A DNA stretch of 64,000 nt from an uncultured Clostridia bacterium (GTDB taxonomy: Bacteria; Bacillota; Clostridia; Christensenellales; Borkfalkiaceae). Below are positions 27,378 to 36,340 of the stretch, one piece after another. The stretch spans positions 61,683-125,682 of the forward strand of contig CALVWV010000011.1 in the NCBI GenBank assembly GCA_944368065.1. Reading direction: 5' to 3'. Numbering within the stretch: the first letter of the stretch is position 1; each line of letters begins with the position of its first letter. The notes below the pieces were generated by a model. It ran no database searches. It worked only from the letters and a program-made list of their open reading frames with translations, and was not told the origin of the DNA. The position numbers and the translations under genes were made by a program.

Positions 27378-27673
27378 TACCATTGCTGTTAAATTTGCGT
27401 GAAATAATTTTAACGGAAAGCTTTCCGCACTCCTGCCATTTTATGCGCCGCGCGCCGACGGCGTTACCGCGGCGCGCGGCTTTAAATTTAATGCAATGCT
27501 TCTTTGAATATATTGTAATTTTTACCATATATACTGGCTTTTATTGCGCCTTTGAAGGTTTCGCTGTAAAATATAATAAATAAGGCGGCGGACAAAAAAA
27601 TTTGCGGTCATGCCGCACGATTACCCTTTTTTACCTTGTTTTACCTTTGAAATTTTTTTCGGAGGATAAAAAC

Positions 27674-27928
27674 ATGAACAATACTTTTAAAAGGCGCGCG
27701 ATAGTTATCGCGGCAGTGGTTTTTGCGCTGCTCCTTATTCTGTTCCTTCCCATATCCGAAGGCGAATTTAAGGACGGCGGCACGCGTGTCTGGTCTGCGC
27801 TCACCTACAAGGTTGTGGACTGGAACCGCCTGTATGACGGCGGCAGAATTTACGACGAAACAAAAGTGTACTTCCTGCCCGACAACTTCAAAGACCTGGA
27901 CGAACTTTTTGAAACAGAAATCGCATAA
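27674..27928 (+). CDS. Small single-pass membrane protein
   Basis: An 84-aa protein with an N-terminal membrane segment (about 8-27, IVIAAVVFALLLILFLPI) that may be a signal anchor, followed by an extracytoplasmic part with DGGTRVWSALTYKVVDWNR (about 34-52). Similar DGGT...ALTYKIV.WNR segments occur in many small uncharacterised exported proteins of gut Clostridia; no function is known to me. GGAGG lies eight bases before the ATG. Monocistronic, with a strong terminator. Confidence 0.82.
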   Translation: MNNTFKRRAIVIAAVVFALLLILFLPISEGEFKDGGTRVWSALTYKVVDWNRLYDGGRIYDETKVYFLPDNFKDLDELFETEIA

Positions 27929-27930
27929 AA

Positions 27931-27966
27931 ATGCGGGCGCGGAAAAATCCGCGCCCGCATTTTTAT
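27931..27966. terminator. Bidirectional terminator
   Basis: A 13-bp stem (27931-27943 with 27948-27960), loop AAAA, with TTTTATTT on the plus side and TTTTTATG on the minus side. It serves the small membrane protein and the converging gene at 28004. Confidence 0.88.
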
Positions 27967-28003
27967 TTGCCTTATTAACCTGCCGCGCAAGGCGGCATTT
28001 ATT

Positions 28004-28441
28004 TTACTTTTTTTCAATAGAGTTGCGCTCCGATATGAGCGCATATACCTTATTTATGTAATTTTCCGCCTCGGAGCTGTCCTCTTCGGCGCGCGTTCTG
28101 GTAAGGTACGACTTTAAATCGGAAAGCGCTGTTTTTATTTTTTCGTCCGCTACCGCAACTTCCTCGTCCGCCGAAGGTTCGAGCGCCGCAAGCGTTGCAT
28201 ACAACCCGTCGAGCATTTTTATAACCTGAGGCTTGCCCTCGGCAAGCGCCCTTAAAGTACGCGCCGTATGCGCGTTTTCGTTCAGCTCGTCGCGGCTTTC
28301 AAGCACGGTTTCGTCCATTCCCTTTCTGCGGCGGCGGGTAACTACAAGCGAAGAGATTATTACGCTTGTAAACGCGGCGGCAACTATTACTATTATAACT
28401 ATTTCAACCGGCAGCAGCGATGCCAGCAACAGACCTTTCAT
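28004..28441 (-). CDS. Hypothetical single-pass membrane protein
   Basis: A 145-aa protein with one strong N-terminal membrane helix (about 10-34, VEIVIIVIVAAAFTSVIISSLVV) followed by RRRRK, so the remaining 110 residues are cytoplasmic. The cytoplasmic part is charged and helical, probably coiled coil (LNENAHTARTLRALAEGKPQ and later EENYINKVYAL-like segments). I do not recognise it. GGGAG precedes the ATG. Monocistronic, converging with the 27674 gene. The gap 28442-28730 upstream contains no gene, one GGCATATATG motif and A-rich runs. Confidence 0.75.
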   Translation of the reverse strand: MKGLLLASLLPVEIVIIVIVAAAFTSVIISSLVVTRRRRKGMDETVLESRDELNENAHTARTLRALAEGKPQVIKMLDGLYATLAALEPSADEEVAVADEKIKTALSDLKSYLTRTRAEEDSSEAENYINKVYALISERNSIEKK

Positions 28442-28730
28442 TCTCGTTCTCCCGATTCCCCTTTACGGCGCTTTGAACTTAAAAATGCGCCTTATATAAA
28501 ACATATTAACATACCTTATGAAATTTGTAAAGGAATGAGGACAACTTATTGCGCTTTGAAAAAACTGACAAAAATACAACTTCCGAAGATATCCGCGCAT
28601 TAAAAAAACGACAAAGCCGACCTAAAAAAGCTGTCCCCGCTTGAAAGAATGCGACAATGCTTACGAAGATTTTCAGCCGTCCGCCCTCATTAGTTAAGGC
28701 ATATATGTGCGGCAATTAAATTTTTTTGAA

Positions 28731-29429
28731 TCAGACGCCCTCTATGACGGTGCGTATCTGACCCATTTCCTCGTCCAGCTGAGCGCTTTTTTCCGCGCAG
28801 GATAAAAGCCGCTTTGCCGTTGCGGCGGCGAGCTCGGGCGGAAGATTCTTTTTGTAGCGGAGCTTGTGTTCGAGGTTTGCCCAGAACTCCATTGCTATGG
28901 TGCGGAGCTGTACCTCCACTTTCATGAACCTCTTTTCGTCCTGCAGAAATATAGGTATTTCGATTATAAGGTGAAGGCTTCTGTACCCGTTCTCCTTGGG
29001 ATTTTTTATGTAGTCCTTGGCGGTTATGAGCTTTACGTCGTCCTGCTTTAAAATGCAGTCGGCGAGCATATAGATATCGTCTTTGAACGAGCATATTACG
29101 CGCACGCCCGCAATATCGGTAAGGTTTTGCTCCACGGAAGCAAACGTCCTCGGAAATCCCTTTCGCGTAAGCTTTTCAAGAATGCTTTCGGGCGATTTGA
29201 GACGCGATTTTATGGTGTCTATCGGGTTGCGCTCGTGGCGGGTGGAAAACTGCTCGTCAAGCACCCTGAATTTGGTTTCCACCTCCATTATGGCACATTT
29301 GTAGTAAGACATCATTCTGCGGAATTTTTCAAGCGCGTCGCGCGTGCGCACGGCCTCGCCTGACGTGAGCGCGTCCAGCAGGCGGCGCTCCAGACTGCCT
29401 TCGGGCAATGGTTTTTCTTCAGCTTTCAT
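28731..29429 (-). CDS. Small alarmone synthetase (RelQ/YjbM-like)
   Basis: A 232-aa single-domain (p)ppGpp synthetase that transfers pyrophosphate from ATP to GDP or GTP. RelA/SpoT-type motifs: RVICSFKDDIYMLAD (about 115), the NGYRSLHLIIEIP segment (about 150) and VEVQLRTIAMEFWANLEHKL (about 175). There is no HD hydrolase or ACT domain, as expected for small synthetases. A TTG seven codons upstream is in frame, but ATG 29429 sits eight bases behind GGGGGA and is preferred. It lies next to polyphosphate metabolism genes. Gap 29430-29753 holds only a terminator and degenerate GGCAGAC repeats. Confidence 0.92.
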   Translation of the reverse strand: MKAEEKPLPEGSLERRLLDALTSGEAVRTRDALEKFRRMMSYYKCAIMEVETKFRVLDEQFSTRHERNPIDTIKSRLKSPESILEKLTRKGFPRTFASVEQNLTDIAGVRVICSFKDDIYMLADCILKQDDVKLITAKDYIKNPKENGYRSLHLIIEIPIFLQDEKRFMKVEVQLRTIAMEFWANLEHKLRYKKNLPPELAAATAKRLLSCAEKSAQLDEEMGQIRTVIEGV

Positions 29430-29708
29430 TATCTTTTCCCCCTTTTTCAAGCATATTATACAACATAATTGTTAAAACGCAATGTACCTTAAGTAAAATT
29501 TCCCGAAAAGCGAAAGTCCCGCACATCAAAGCGAGCAGCCCATATATCCAAGCGGCAGCCCAGGCATATTTTAAAAAGGCAGACGTTAACTAAAAAAGCA
29601 GACGACTTTCCAAAGGCAGACATTGCGGCGGAAAATTCTGTGCAGAATGAACGCCACGCGCGCCATGTACCCCGTATCTTCGGGTATGGAGAAAAAACAG
29701 CCACAATT

Positions 29709-29747
29709 TCATAAAAAAACAAGGCGCTGTAAAAAGCGCCTTGTTTT
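29709..29747 (-). terminator. ppk terminator
   Basis: A 13-bp stem (29716-29728 with 29735-29747), seven bases after the ppk stop, followed by a seven-T run on the minus strand. Confidence 0.92.
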
Positions 29748-29753
29748 TATAAT

Positions 29754-31826
29754 TTATACGTTATTCAGAAAGTAATCCTGGGAATCCGTCTTTTTCCCGT
29801 CAGTGCTCTCCACGCGCACGTAAGTGCCGTCGGGCATAAGCCTGCGGGCGTTGACGTTATCCGAAAGCATTACCTCGAGCATCTTGTAAATCTCGTTTTC
29901 GATATCCTTATCGAGAACGGGCGTTGCAATTTCCACGCGCCTGTCGGTGTTGCGCGTCATAAGGTCGGCGGATGAGATGTACATAACCCTGTCCTTTCCC
30001 TCGCCGAAGCAGTAAATTCTGGAGTGCTCCAGAAATCTTCCGACTATGCTTATAACGCTGATGTTTTCCGTTTTGCCCGCTTTGCCGGGAAGGAAACAGC
30101 ATATGCCGCGGACTATGAGCTTTATCTGCACTCCCGCGCAGGAAGCTTCGATAAGCTTATCTATGATTACTTTATCTGTAAGGCTGTTCATTTTGCCTAT
30201 GAACACGCCCTTCTTGCCCACCTTTGCCTTGGCTATTTCGCCGTCGAGGCACTCGAGTATCTTCTGCTTGAAGTACTTGGGCGCTATCTGAAGCCTTGAA
30301 TATTCGCCGTCGACGTTGGATATGGACACGTTGCGGAAGAACGCCGCGCCGTCTTCGCCTATCTGCCTGTCGGCGGTAATTATGTTGAGGTCGGTGTACT
30401 GCTTTGCAGTGCTTTCGTTATAGTTGCCCGTGCCGAGGTGGGTTATATAACTTATGCCGCCATCATCGTCGGAGAAAGTTATGGATATTATTTTGGAATG
30501 TACCTTGTAATTTTCCATTCCGTAAATGATGTTGCAGCCCGCGTCGTGCAGCTGACCTGCAAAATACATGTTGTTTTCTTCGTCGAAGCGTGCGCACAGC
30601 TCGATAACTACCGTTACGTCTATGCCGTTTTCGCTTGCGCGCTTCAGGGCGTCTACTATCCTCGAATGGTCGGCAAGGCGGTAAATGGTTATCTTTATGG
30701 CAATGCAGTCCTTGCGCTCCGCGCACTCGTTCAGAAGCTTGATAAGCGGCTCCATGCTCTCGAACGGGTACCTTAAAAGCACGTCCTTCTTTCTCACCTC
30801 GTCAATCATCGAAGTCGCTTTTGCAAGCCTGTCGGAAATCTTGGGTTTGAAGGGTGCATATGAAAGTTTTGCGGAAAGCTCCTTGTCTATGCGCCTGGGA
30901 AGGCTGAAAAGATACTTGAAGCTGAAGTTGGAGCGGACGTGGTAAATGAGGTTCTCTTCTATGCCTAAAGTTTCGGTTACGAACTTTAAAAGCGACTTGC
31001 TTTCGCCGTAAACTTCAAGCCTCGTGGCATTCTGGATAAGGCGCGTTTCCACCTTGCTTTTCATGTACTGCGAAAAGTCGTTGTTGTACTCCATGTCGGC
31101 GTCTTCGACGTACGTTTCGAAGTCGGCGTTGCGCGTAACCCTTATCATCATGGATGAAGTTGCCGTATAGCCGGGGAACGCGAGGCTGCCGAGGTTGCGG
31201 ATTATCTCCTCCATGGTTATGAAGCTGTATTTTTTGTTGCCGGTAAACTGGTACATGCTGTCCAGCCTGTCGGAAAATTCCATTACGCCTATCATCACGT
31301 GGTCGTTCTTTTTGAGCTTGTAGACCATGTAGCACCTTAAATTTTCAAACCTTAAAAGGGGGTGCTTGGCGTCTATTACCATCGGCGAAAGCAGAGGCAG
31401 CACTTTTGCATTGAAATATTTTTTAAGCTCCTCCTTTCTGCCGTCCGAAAGCTGGGCGTATGTAAGAATGTTTATGCCCTCTTCCGCAAGGTCGCGCTTA
31501 AGGTGGGTGAAGGCGTGCTCGCGCATTTCGTAAAGGCGGGGAACTCTTTCCGCGATGGCTTTGAGCTGCATTGCAAAAGTAAGCTTTGTTTTATTGTCGC
31601 GCGCGTCGGGGCGCAGGTTGCCTTCGTTGTAAAGGCTGCCCATGCGCACCATAAAAAATTCATCGAGGTTGGATGTGAATATTGATAAAAATTTGCCCCT
31701 TTCGAGTACGGGAGTATCCTCGTCCGACGCCTGCTCCAGAACGCGCAGGTTGAACTTTATCCACGAAAATTCGCGGTTCATGTATACTCCCTTTATTAAT
31801 TTTATCGGTGATTTTTCGTTTGCCAT
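29754..31826 (-). CDS. ppk1: Polyphosphate kinase 1
   Basis: A 690-aa enzyme that reversibly polymerises ATP gamma-phosphate into polyphosphate. Domain order matches Ppk1: N-terminal helical domain with NREFSWIKFNLRVLEQA (about 17), head domain, and two PLD-like catalytic domains. The phosphorylated histidine lies in ENYKVHSKI (about 430), followed by HLGTGNYNESTAKQYTD; the second histidine is in LEHSRIYCFG (about 590). AAGGA precedes the ATG. It lies downstream of the exopolyphosphatase gene in the same direction, so synthesis and breakdown of polyphosphate are coupled here. Confidence 0.97.
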   Translation of the reverse strand: MANEKSPIKLIKGVYMNREFSWIKFNLRVLEQASDEDTPVLERGKFLSIFTSNLDEFFMVRMGSLYNEGNLRPDARDNKTKLTFAMQLKAIAERVPRLYEMREHAFTHLKRDLAEEGINILTYAQLSDGRKEELKKYFNAKVLPLLSPMVIDAKHPLLRFENLRCYMVYKLKKNDHVMIGVMEFSDRLDSMYQFTGNKKYSFITMEEIIRNLGSLAFPGYTATSSMMIRVTRNADFETYVEDADMEYNNDFSQYMKSKVETRLIQNATRLEVYGESKSLLKFVTETLGIEENLIYHVRSNFSFKYLFSLPRRIDKELSAKLSYAPFKPKISDRLAKATSMIDEVRKKDVLLRYPFESMEPLIKLLNECAERKDCIAIKITIYRLADHSRIVDALKRASENGIDVTVVIELCARFDEENNMYFAGQLHDAGCNIIYGMENYKVHSKIISITFSDDDGGISYITHLGTGNYNESTAKQYTDLNIITADRQIGEDGAAFFRNVSISNVDGEYSRLQIAPKYFKQKILECLDGEIAKAKVGKKGVFIGKMNSLTDKVIIDKLIEASCAGVQIKLIVRGICCFLPGKAGKTENISVISIVGRFLEHSRIYCFGEGKDRVMYISSADLMTRNTDRRVEIATPVLDKDIENEIYKMLEVMLSDNVNARRLMPDGTYVRVESTDGKKTDSQDYFLNNV

Positions 31827-31934
31827 AATTCCTTATTTAAGGCGCGGAAAAATTTTTTCGCGCCCCGTACAGATATTTGATGCTTATTTTAATGCGGCGC
31901 ATATCTGCCCGCAGAAGCCGTAAGGCTTTGAAAT

Positions 31935-32972
31935 TTATTCGGACTTTTCTTCCTTTTCGTCGCTCTTGCGCTTTACGGGCGCCTTGCTCGCCTTCTGGCG
32001 GAGCTTGATGTGCTCGGCAAGTTCCTCGACGGACTTTATTTCCTTTACGGGTCTTTCGGGGAAGAAGGGCGAAAGCTCTGCCTTTTCCTCGCCGCTGAGC
32101 GCAAGCTTGAGGTAGCCTTCCTTTACGCCGAAGTCGCTTACCGCAACGCTGGAGAAGCCGTACTTTTTAAGCAGCTGCACGAGCGTTATGAGCGCGACGA
32201 CTATGAAGTAAATCTTTTCGGGCGCGTTCTTTATTAAAAGGTGCGACCTGTCGGGCGCTTCGATGAGCTTCTTCGCAAGCTTTTTGAGCTTTTCTATCTC
32301 TATTACCATATTTTCGGAAACTTCGATATCGTAATAGTCGCGGTAAATTTCGTATACCGAGCGGTTGGTTGCGCCTACAAGCACGGCCGTGCCGCCGCCG
32401 AACGCGGGCACTTCTGCCTTGGAAAGCGCCTTTTTGATGTATTTTTTGATTTTGGAGCATTCTTCCTTATCGGGATAAACGCTCTTTACGAATTTGCGCT
32501 GAAGGGTGAGCGCGCCGAAGTTGAGGCAGTAAATGCCCTCCCTGCCGCTTCTGGTGAGGTCGCAGAGCTCTATGCTGGCGCCGCCGATATCTATTATCAC
32601 GGGGCTTGCCATGGAGCGGAATTTTTCGTTTGCGACGCAGTCGCAATAGGCTTCAGTTTCGCCGTCTATCTGGTTTACCACGGCGCCCGTGCGCGTTTTT
32701 ATGGCTTCGAACACCTCTTCGGCGTTATCTATAAAGCGCATCGCCGCGGTGGATACCACGTAAAGCTTTTCCACGCCGAGTTTTTTGCACTGGTCCTGGA
32801 ACACGGAGATTTTATCGCAAATCTTTTCCACGCCGTGCTCGGTAAGCTTTCCCCCTTCGGTGAAGCTGACTGCGGAAAGGCTTTCCCTGAACTTATAAGC
32901 GGGGTGCGTTCCGTCCTTGCCGCACACAAGCATGGATATACTTGTGGAGCTGATGTCTATTACTGCATACAT
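31935..32972 (-). CDS. ppx: Exopolyphosphatase / pppGpp phosphohydrolase family (Ppx/GppA)
   Basis: A 345-aa member of the Ppx/GppA family with an actin-like fold. The first phosphate loop is IDISSTSISMLV (about 4), and the second is DIGGASIELCD (about 147). It has the short two-domain form without the C-terminal HD extension of the long type, and ends in a Lys/Glu-rich tail. It removes terminal phosphate from polyphosphate, and some members act on pppGpp, which fits the nearby alarmone synthetase. GGAGG lies upstream. The 223 bases up to the phosphofructokinase stop show no gene or clear terminator. Confidence 0.93.
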   Translation of the reverse strand: MYAVIDISSTSISMLVCGKDGTHPAYKFRESLSAVSFTEGGKLTEHGVEKICDKISVFQDQCKKLGVEKLYVVSTAAMRFIDNAEEVFEAIKTRTGAVVNQIDGETEAYCDCVANEKFRSMASPVIIDIGGASIELCDLTRSGREGIYCLNFGALTLQRKFVKSVYPDKEECSKIKKYIKKALSKAEVPAFGGGTAVLVGATNRSVYEIYRDYYDIEVSENMVIEIEKLKKLAKKLIEAPDRSHLLIKNAPEKIYFIVVALITLVQLLKKYGFSSVAVSDFGVKEGYLKLALSGEEKAELSPFFPERPVKEIKSVEELAEHIKLRQKASKAPVKRKSDEKEEKSE

Positions 32973-33195
32973 TCTTTTTTTCCTCCGATATTATTCAACG
33001 TATATCCCCCCGTCAGCGGAAATACTACGCGTGAATTTTTTTGTAATTATTTTTTTGCTCTCTTCAAAATGCCGGCTCTTTTTTAATGTCTGCCCGTTCT
33101 TTTCCGCTTTGCGCCGGGCTTTGCATTTTTCATCTTTGCATCTTCAGATCTTCGCTTGCAAAAATCAAGGCTTGTTCAGCCGCAATAAGTTATAT

Positions 33196-34266
33196 TCAGT
33201 CGCCGAAGTAAACGCCCGCCGCTTTTGCAAGACCTATCTGCTGACCGTCTACGGGAACGCGCTTTGTTCTGCCCGCGATGTCCACGAGGACGCTGTAGCT
33301 GAGTTTGTTGCCCCTCACGCATACGGTAACCCCGTATTTTCCCGTTTCGGCAAGGTACGCGCCGTATGCGCCTATTTCCGTGGAAATGAATTTATCGTAA
33401 GCGCAGGGTTCGCCTCCGCGCTGAATGTGACCGAGCACGGTTGACCTGCATGCAAGGCCAGTCTTCTGCGCCATAACCTCGCACAGCCTTTCGGCTACAG
33501 ACGCGTTGCCGCACTCGTCGATGTAGTCGCGGCGCTCCTTTTTGGACATTGCCGCTTCGCGCGTGCTACATACGCCCTCGGCTACGGCAACCACGACTGA
33601 GCGCGCGCCCGATGCTTTTTTGTTAATGATATACTGCGCAAGTTTTTCTTCGTCGTAATTGATTTCGGGAATGAGTATTATGTCCGCGCCTGCGGCTATG
33701 CCCGAATAGAGCGTAAGCCAGCCGACTTTGTTGCCCATAACCTCAACGAAAAACACGCGGCTGTGGCTGTCCGCAGTAGTGCGTATGCGCTTGAGCGCGT
33801 CGGCGGCTATATCTACGGCAGTATGGAAGCCGAAAGTAATGTCCGTGCCGTAAATGTCGTTGTCTATGGTTTTGGGAAGACCTATTACGTTGCAGCCTTC
33901 CACCGAAAGCAGCGACGCCGTCTTGTGCGTGCCCGCGCCGCCGAGCGTTACAAGCACATCCAGCTTGAGTTTTTTATAGTTTTCAACCATCTGCTGGAGT
34001 TTTGTGGGCGCGTCGCCCTCCTTGACGGTCATAAGTTTATACGGCTGACGAGAAGTGCCGAGTATTGTTCCGCCCAAATCGAGTATGTTTTCCACGTCGG
34101 CGGGGGCAAGAACTTTATAATCTTTGTTGATAAGTCCGGCGTAGCCTTCTAAAAAGCCATAAATTTCAACGTCTTTTATTCTGTTGAAGCAGTATTTGCA
34201 GAATCCGCGCAAAACCGCATTGAGCCCGGGGCAGTCGCCACCGCTCGTAAGAATACCTATCCTCAT
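33196..34266 (-). CDS. 6-phosphofructokinase family protein
   Basis: A 356-aa PFKA-family sugar-phosphate kinase: GILTSGGDCPGLNAVLRG at the start, the catalytic PKTIDNDI loop (about 130), VAEG, and LGHIQRGG. Two deviations stand out. The loop that is GGDGS in E. coli Pfk reads GGAGT, replacing the Mg-binding aspartate (E. coli 103) by alanine while keeping glycine at position 104, which usually marks ATP rather than pyrophosphate use. Lysine in PKT and MGNKVG instead of MGRxxG are further from the E. coli type. Phosphoryl donor is therefore uncertain. GGAGAGG precedes the ATG. It lies upstream of ppx and ppk. Confidence 0.9.
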   Translation of the reverse strand: MRIGILTSGGDCPGLNAVLRGFCKYCFNRIKDVEIYGFLEGYAGLINKDYKVLAPADVENILDLGGTILGTSRQPYKLMTVKEGDAPTKLQQMVENYKKLKLDVLVTLGGAGTHKTASLLSVEGCNVIGLPKTIDNDIYGTDITFGFHTAVDIAADALKRIRTTADSHSRVFFVEVMGNKVGWLTLYSGIAAGADIILIPEINYDEEKLAQYIINKKASGARSVVVAVAEGVCSTREAAMSKKERRDYIDECGNASVAERLCEVMAQKTGLACRSTVLGHIQRGGEPCAYDKFISTEIGAYGAYLAETGKYGVTVCVRGNKLSYSVLVDIAGRTKRVPVDGQQIGLAKAAGVYFGD

Positions 34267-34322
34267 GCCTTTCCTCTCCGTGCGCAGCGCGCACCTACTT
34301 ATTATAAAAATCGAGCATAATC

Positions 34323-34331
34323 ATTATACCA
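34323..34331 (-). promoter_or_regulatory. Extended -10 promoter of the phosphofructokinase gene
   Basis: On the minus strand TGGTATAAT, an extended -10, with a weak TTGTCC 19 bases further up. Transcription would start about 50 bases before the ATG. Confidence 0.55.
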
Positions 34332-34536
34332 TAAAATTTGCGATTGCGGACAAAAAAAATCAGAATTTAAAAATTTAATTGTAAAAAAGTTGTAAAAAAG
34401 TAAAATTATGGCACTCCTGAACCGAAAAAATATGCTTGTTTGCTTACAAAAAGCAGTTTTGCCGCACACAAAAGCAAGACGCGCCGATTTCAGGCGGGGC
34501 TTTCGCGCAGCACCCGACCGAGGGCAGCGGTCTTGT

Positions 34537-34630
34537 TTGTCCGCCGTTTTGTTCTCCGCGGCAGCGGCTTCCTTTGTCCGCCGTCCTGTTCTCCGCGGCA
34601 ACCGCTTGGTTTGTCCGAAACGGCAACGGC
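34537..34630. repeat. 37-bp imperfect tandem repeat, 2.5-3 copies
   Basis: Units begin TTGTCCGCCG at 34537 and 34574 and TTGTCCGAAA at 34611, an exact 37-base period. A partial copy (GGCAGCGG...TTTGTCC) precedes them. The core contains GTTCTCCGCGGCA. It lies between the phosphofructokinase gene and the end of the his operon, in a 430-base gap with no gene. Confidence 0.85.
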
Positions 34631-34641
34631 TTTTTCCTGTT

Positions 34642-34677
34642 AAAAAATGCGCCGCCCGCGCAGAGCGCGGGCGGCGC
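34642..34677 (-). terminator. his operon terminator
   Basis: A perfect 13-bp stem (34649-34661 with 34665-34677), loop AGA, then six T residues on the minus strand, 19 bases after the hisK stop. Confidence 0.92.
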
Positions 34678-34695
34678 TTAAAATTTGCATGAAAG

Positions 34696-35499
34696 TTAAA
34701 TTTCAGTTTCAACAAGTTCCTTGCCTTTGTACCTTACGAGCGACCTTACGCCGAGCTTTTTAAGCTTTTCGCACGTTTCGTCAAAGGCGTAGCCTATCGC
34801 CTGCACGCAGTGCGCGTCTGAAGACAGCATGAACCTGCACCCCCTTGCTCTGAGTTCGGGAATGAGCCATTCCGAGGGGTACATTCCGCCCTCGCCCTTA
34901 AAAAGTCTGCCGAGGTTGATTTCCACAACGGCGCCGTCCGGGAGTCTGCCAGCCGCGGCAAGAGCCGCCTTTTTATAGCGCGGCGCGCCCTCGTCAAAGA
35001 ATGAGCCGTCCGCATTGAACCTTGTAATAAGGTCAAAATGACCGTATATGTCAGGTCTGATTTTCTCCGCAAGCTCGCCGACTTCTTCAAAGTATCGCTC
35101 GGCAGCGGCAAAAGCGTCGCCGCGAAAAATTTGACCGATTATCTTTCTTAGTCCGCGCGCCGAAAGGTCTACGGGGTAATAATGCCCTTCTTCCTTAAGG
35201 TAATGCACCGAACCTATGACATAATCGCAAACCGAGGGGCGCTCGCCGTAAAGGTCGAGCTCCACCCCGTCGAGCACGCATATTTTATCTGCATAAGCCG
35301 CCCTGACGCGCTTTAATTCGCATATATATGCGTAGTAATCGCGTATGCAATATGTCGGGTCGAATGGCGTAAACGAATGGAAGGAAAAACCGAGAGTATC
35401 CATTCCGACGGCGACGGCGGCGCGCGTCATATCTTCCATGCTGTCCTTGCCGTCGCAGAAAGTCGTGTGCGTGTGCACGTTGGATTTTATGAGCGGCAT
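34696..35499 (-). CDS. hisK: Histidinol-phosphatase (PHP type)
   Basis: A 267-aa PHP-domain metallophosphatase that removes phosphate from L-histidinol phosphate, the penultimate stage of histidine synthesis. The metal motif NVHTHTTFCDGKD is at residue 7, further ligands lie in FSFHS, GSVH, YGHFD and SSDAH. This replaces the phosphatase half of the bifunctional HisB found in enterobacteria, which fits the monofunctional HisB here. It is the last gene of the his operon, 14 bases after hisIE. Confidence 0.95.
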   Translation of the reverse strand: MPLIKSNVHTHTTFCDGKDSMEDMTRAAVAVGMDTLGFSFHSFTPFDPTYCIRDYYAYICELKRVRAAYADKICVLDGVELDLYGERPSVCDYVIGSVHYLKEEGHYYPVDLSARGLRKIIGQIFRGDAFAAAERYFEEVGELAEKIRPDIYGHFDLITRFNADGSFFDEGAPRYKKAALAAAGRLPDGAVVEINLGRLFKGEGGMYPSEWLIPELRARGCRFMLSSDAHCVQAIGYAFDETCEKLKKLGVRSLVRYKGKELVETEI

Positions 35500-35513
35500 A
35501 AAATTTCTCCCGT

Positions 35514-36167
35514 TTACTGAAGCCTTTCCTGCTTTACCTTTTTATCCACAACGTGGCGGGAAGCCAGCTGAGCTTTTATATCGTTTATCGTTATGCCGTA
35601 TTCCGCCATGAGCACGAGCACGTGGTATGTAAGGTCGGAAATTTCAAAAATCGTCTCTTCCTTATCCCCGCCCTTTGCGGCTATCACGACCTCGGTGCAC
35701 TCCTCGCCTACCTTTTTGAGTATTTTATCTATGCCCTTATCGAAAAGGTACGAAGTGTACGACCCCTCCTTGGGGTTTTCCTTTCTGCCAAGAATAAGGT
35801 CGTAGAGCCCGTCGAGCGAGAACTCGTCTATGTCCTCGTTTTCAAACACGGCGTTTGTAAAGCAGCTGTCCGTGCCGAGGTGGCAGGCGGGACCGTCCTT
35901 TACGACTTCGATTACAAGGCTGTCCATATCGCAGTCGGCGGTAATGGACACTATGTGCTGGAAGTTGCCCGAAGTTTCGCCCTTAAGCCACAGCTTTTTG
36001 CGCGAGCGCGACCAGAAGCAGGTAAGCTTCCTCTTCATGCTTATTTCAAGGCTTTCCCTGTTCATGTATGCAACGGTAAGCACCTTCTTGGAATAGGCGT
36101 CCTGCACTACCGCGGGTATAAGCCCGTCTTTATCGAATACAAGTTTATCAAGATCCAAAAGTTTCAT
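35514..36167 (-). CDS. hisIE: Bifunctional phosphoribosyl-AMP cyclohydrolase / phosphoribosyl-ATP pyrophosphatase
   Basis: Steps two and three of histidine synthesis in one 217-aa chain. The HisI domain (1-110) has [14 protein letters not shown], the zinc ligands DCDMD and the CHLGTDSCF segment. The HisE domain (about 115-205) carries [20 protein letters not shown] and the [15 protein letters not shown] helix. GAGGAG precedes the ATG. It lies 194 bases downstream of hisF, separated by a repeat-bearing spacer unusual for this tight operon. Confidence 0.96.
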   Translation of the reverse strand: MKLLDLDKLVFDKDGLIPAVVQDAYSKKVLTVAYMNRESLEISMKRKLTCFWSRSRKKLWLKGETSGNFQHIVSITADCDMDSLVIEVVKDGPACHLGTDSCFTNAVFENEDIDEFSLDGLYDLILGRKENPKEGSYTSYLFDKGIDKILKKVGEECTEVVIAAKGGDKEETIFEISDLTYHVLVLMAEYGITINDIKAQLASRHVVDKKVKQERLQ

Positions 36168-36263
36168 TTTACGCTCCTCAATCCGTACAACGTAATTTAA
36201 GTTGACAAAAACAGCGCATCTCTTTGCACGGCAAATTATATGCCATCCATTAAGATTGCTGCG

Positions 36264-36340
36264 CCATTGCGCCGCACAGTTTTAATACGGCAGCGTCCAT
36301 TGCGCCGCACAAATTTTATTTTATACAGCATTGCGCCGCA
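36264..36340. repeat. Three CATTGCGCCGCA repeats inside the his operon
   Basis: CCATTGCGCCGCACA at 36264 and 36297 and CATTGCGCCGCA at 36329, spaced 33 and 31-32 bases, fill the hisF-hisIE spacer. The third copy merges with a GCATATATGCC palindrome. A similar CATTTGCGCCGCACA occurs near 50871. Confidence 0.8.

Noticed and set aside
34537-34630. CRISPR-like array
   Set aside because: The 37-base period is a contiguous imperfect tandem repeat with no separate spacers and no cas genes.
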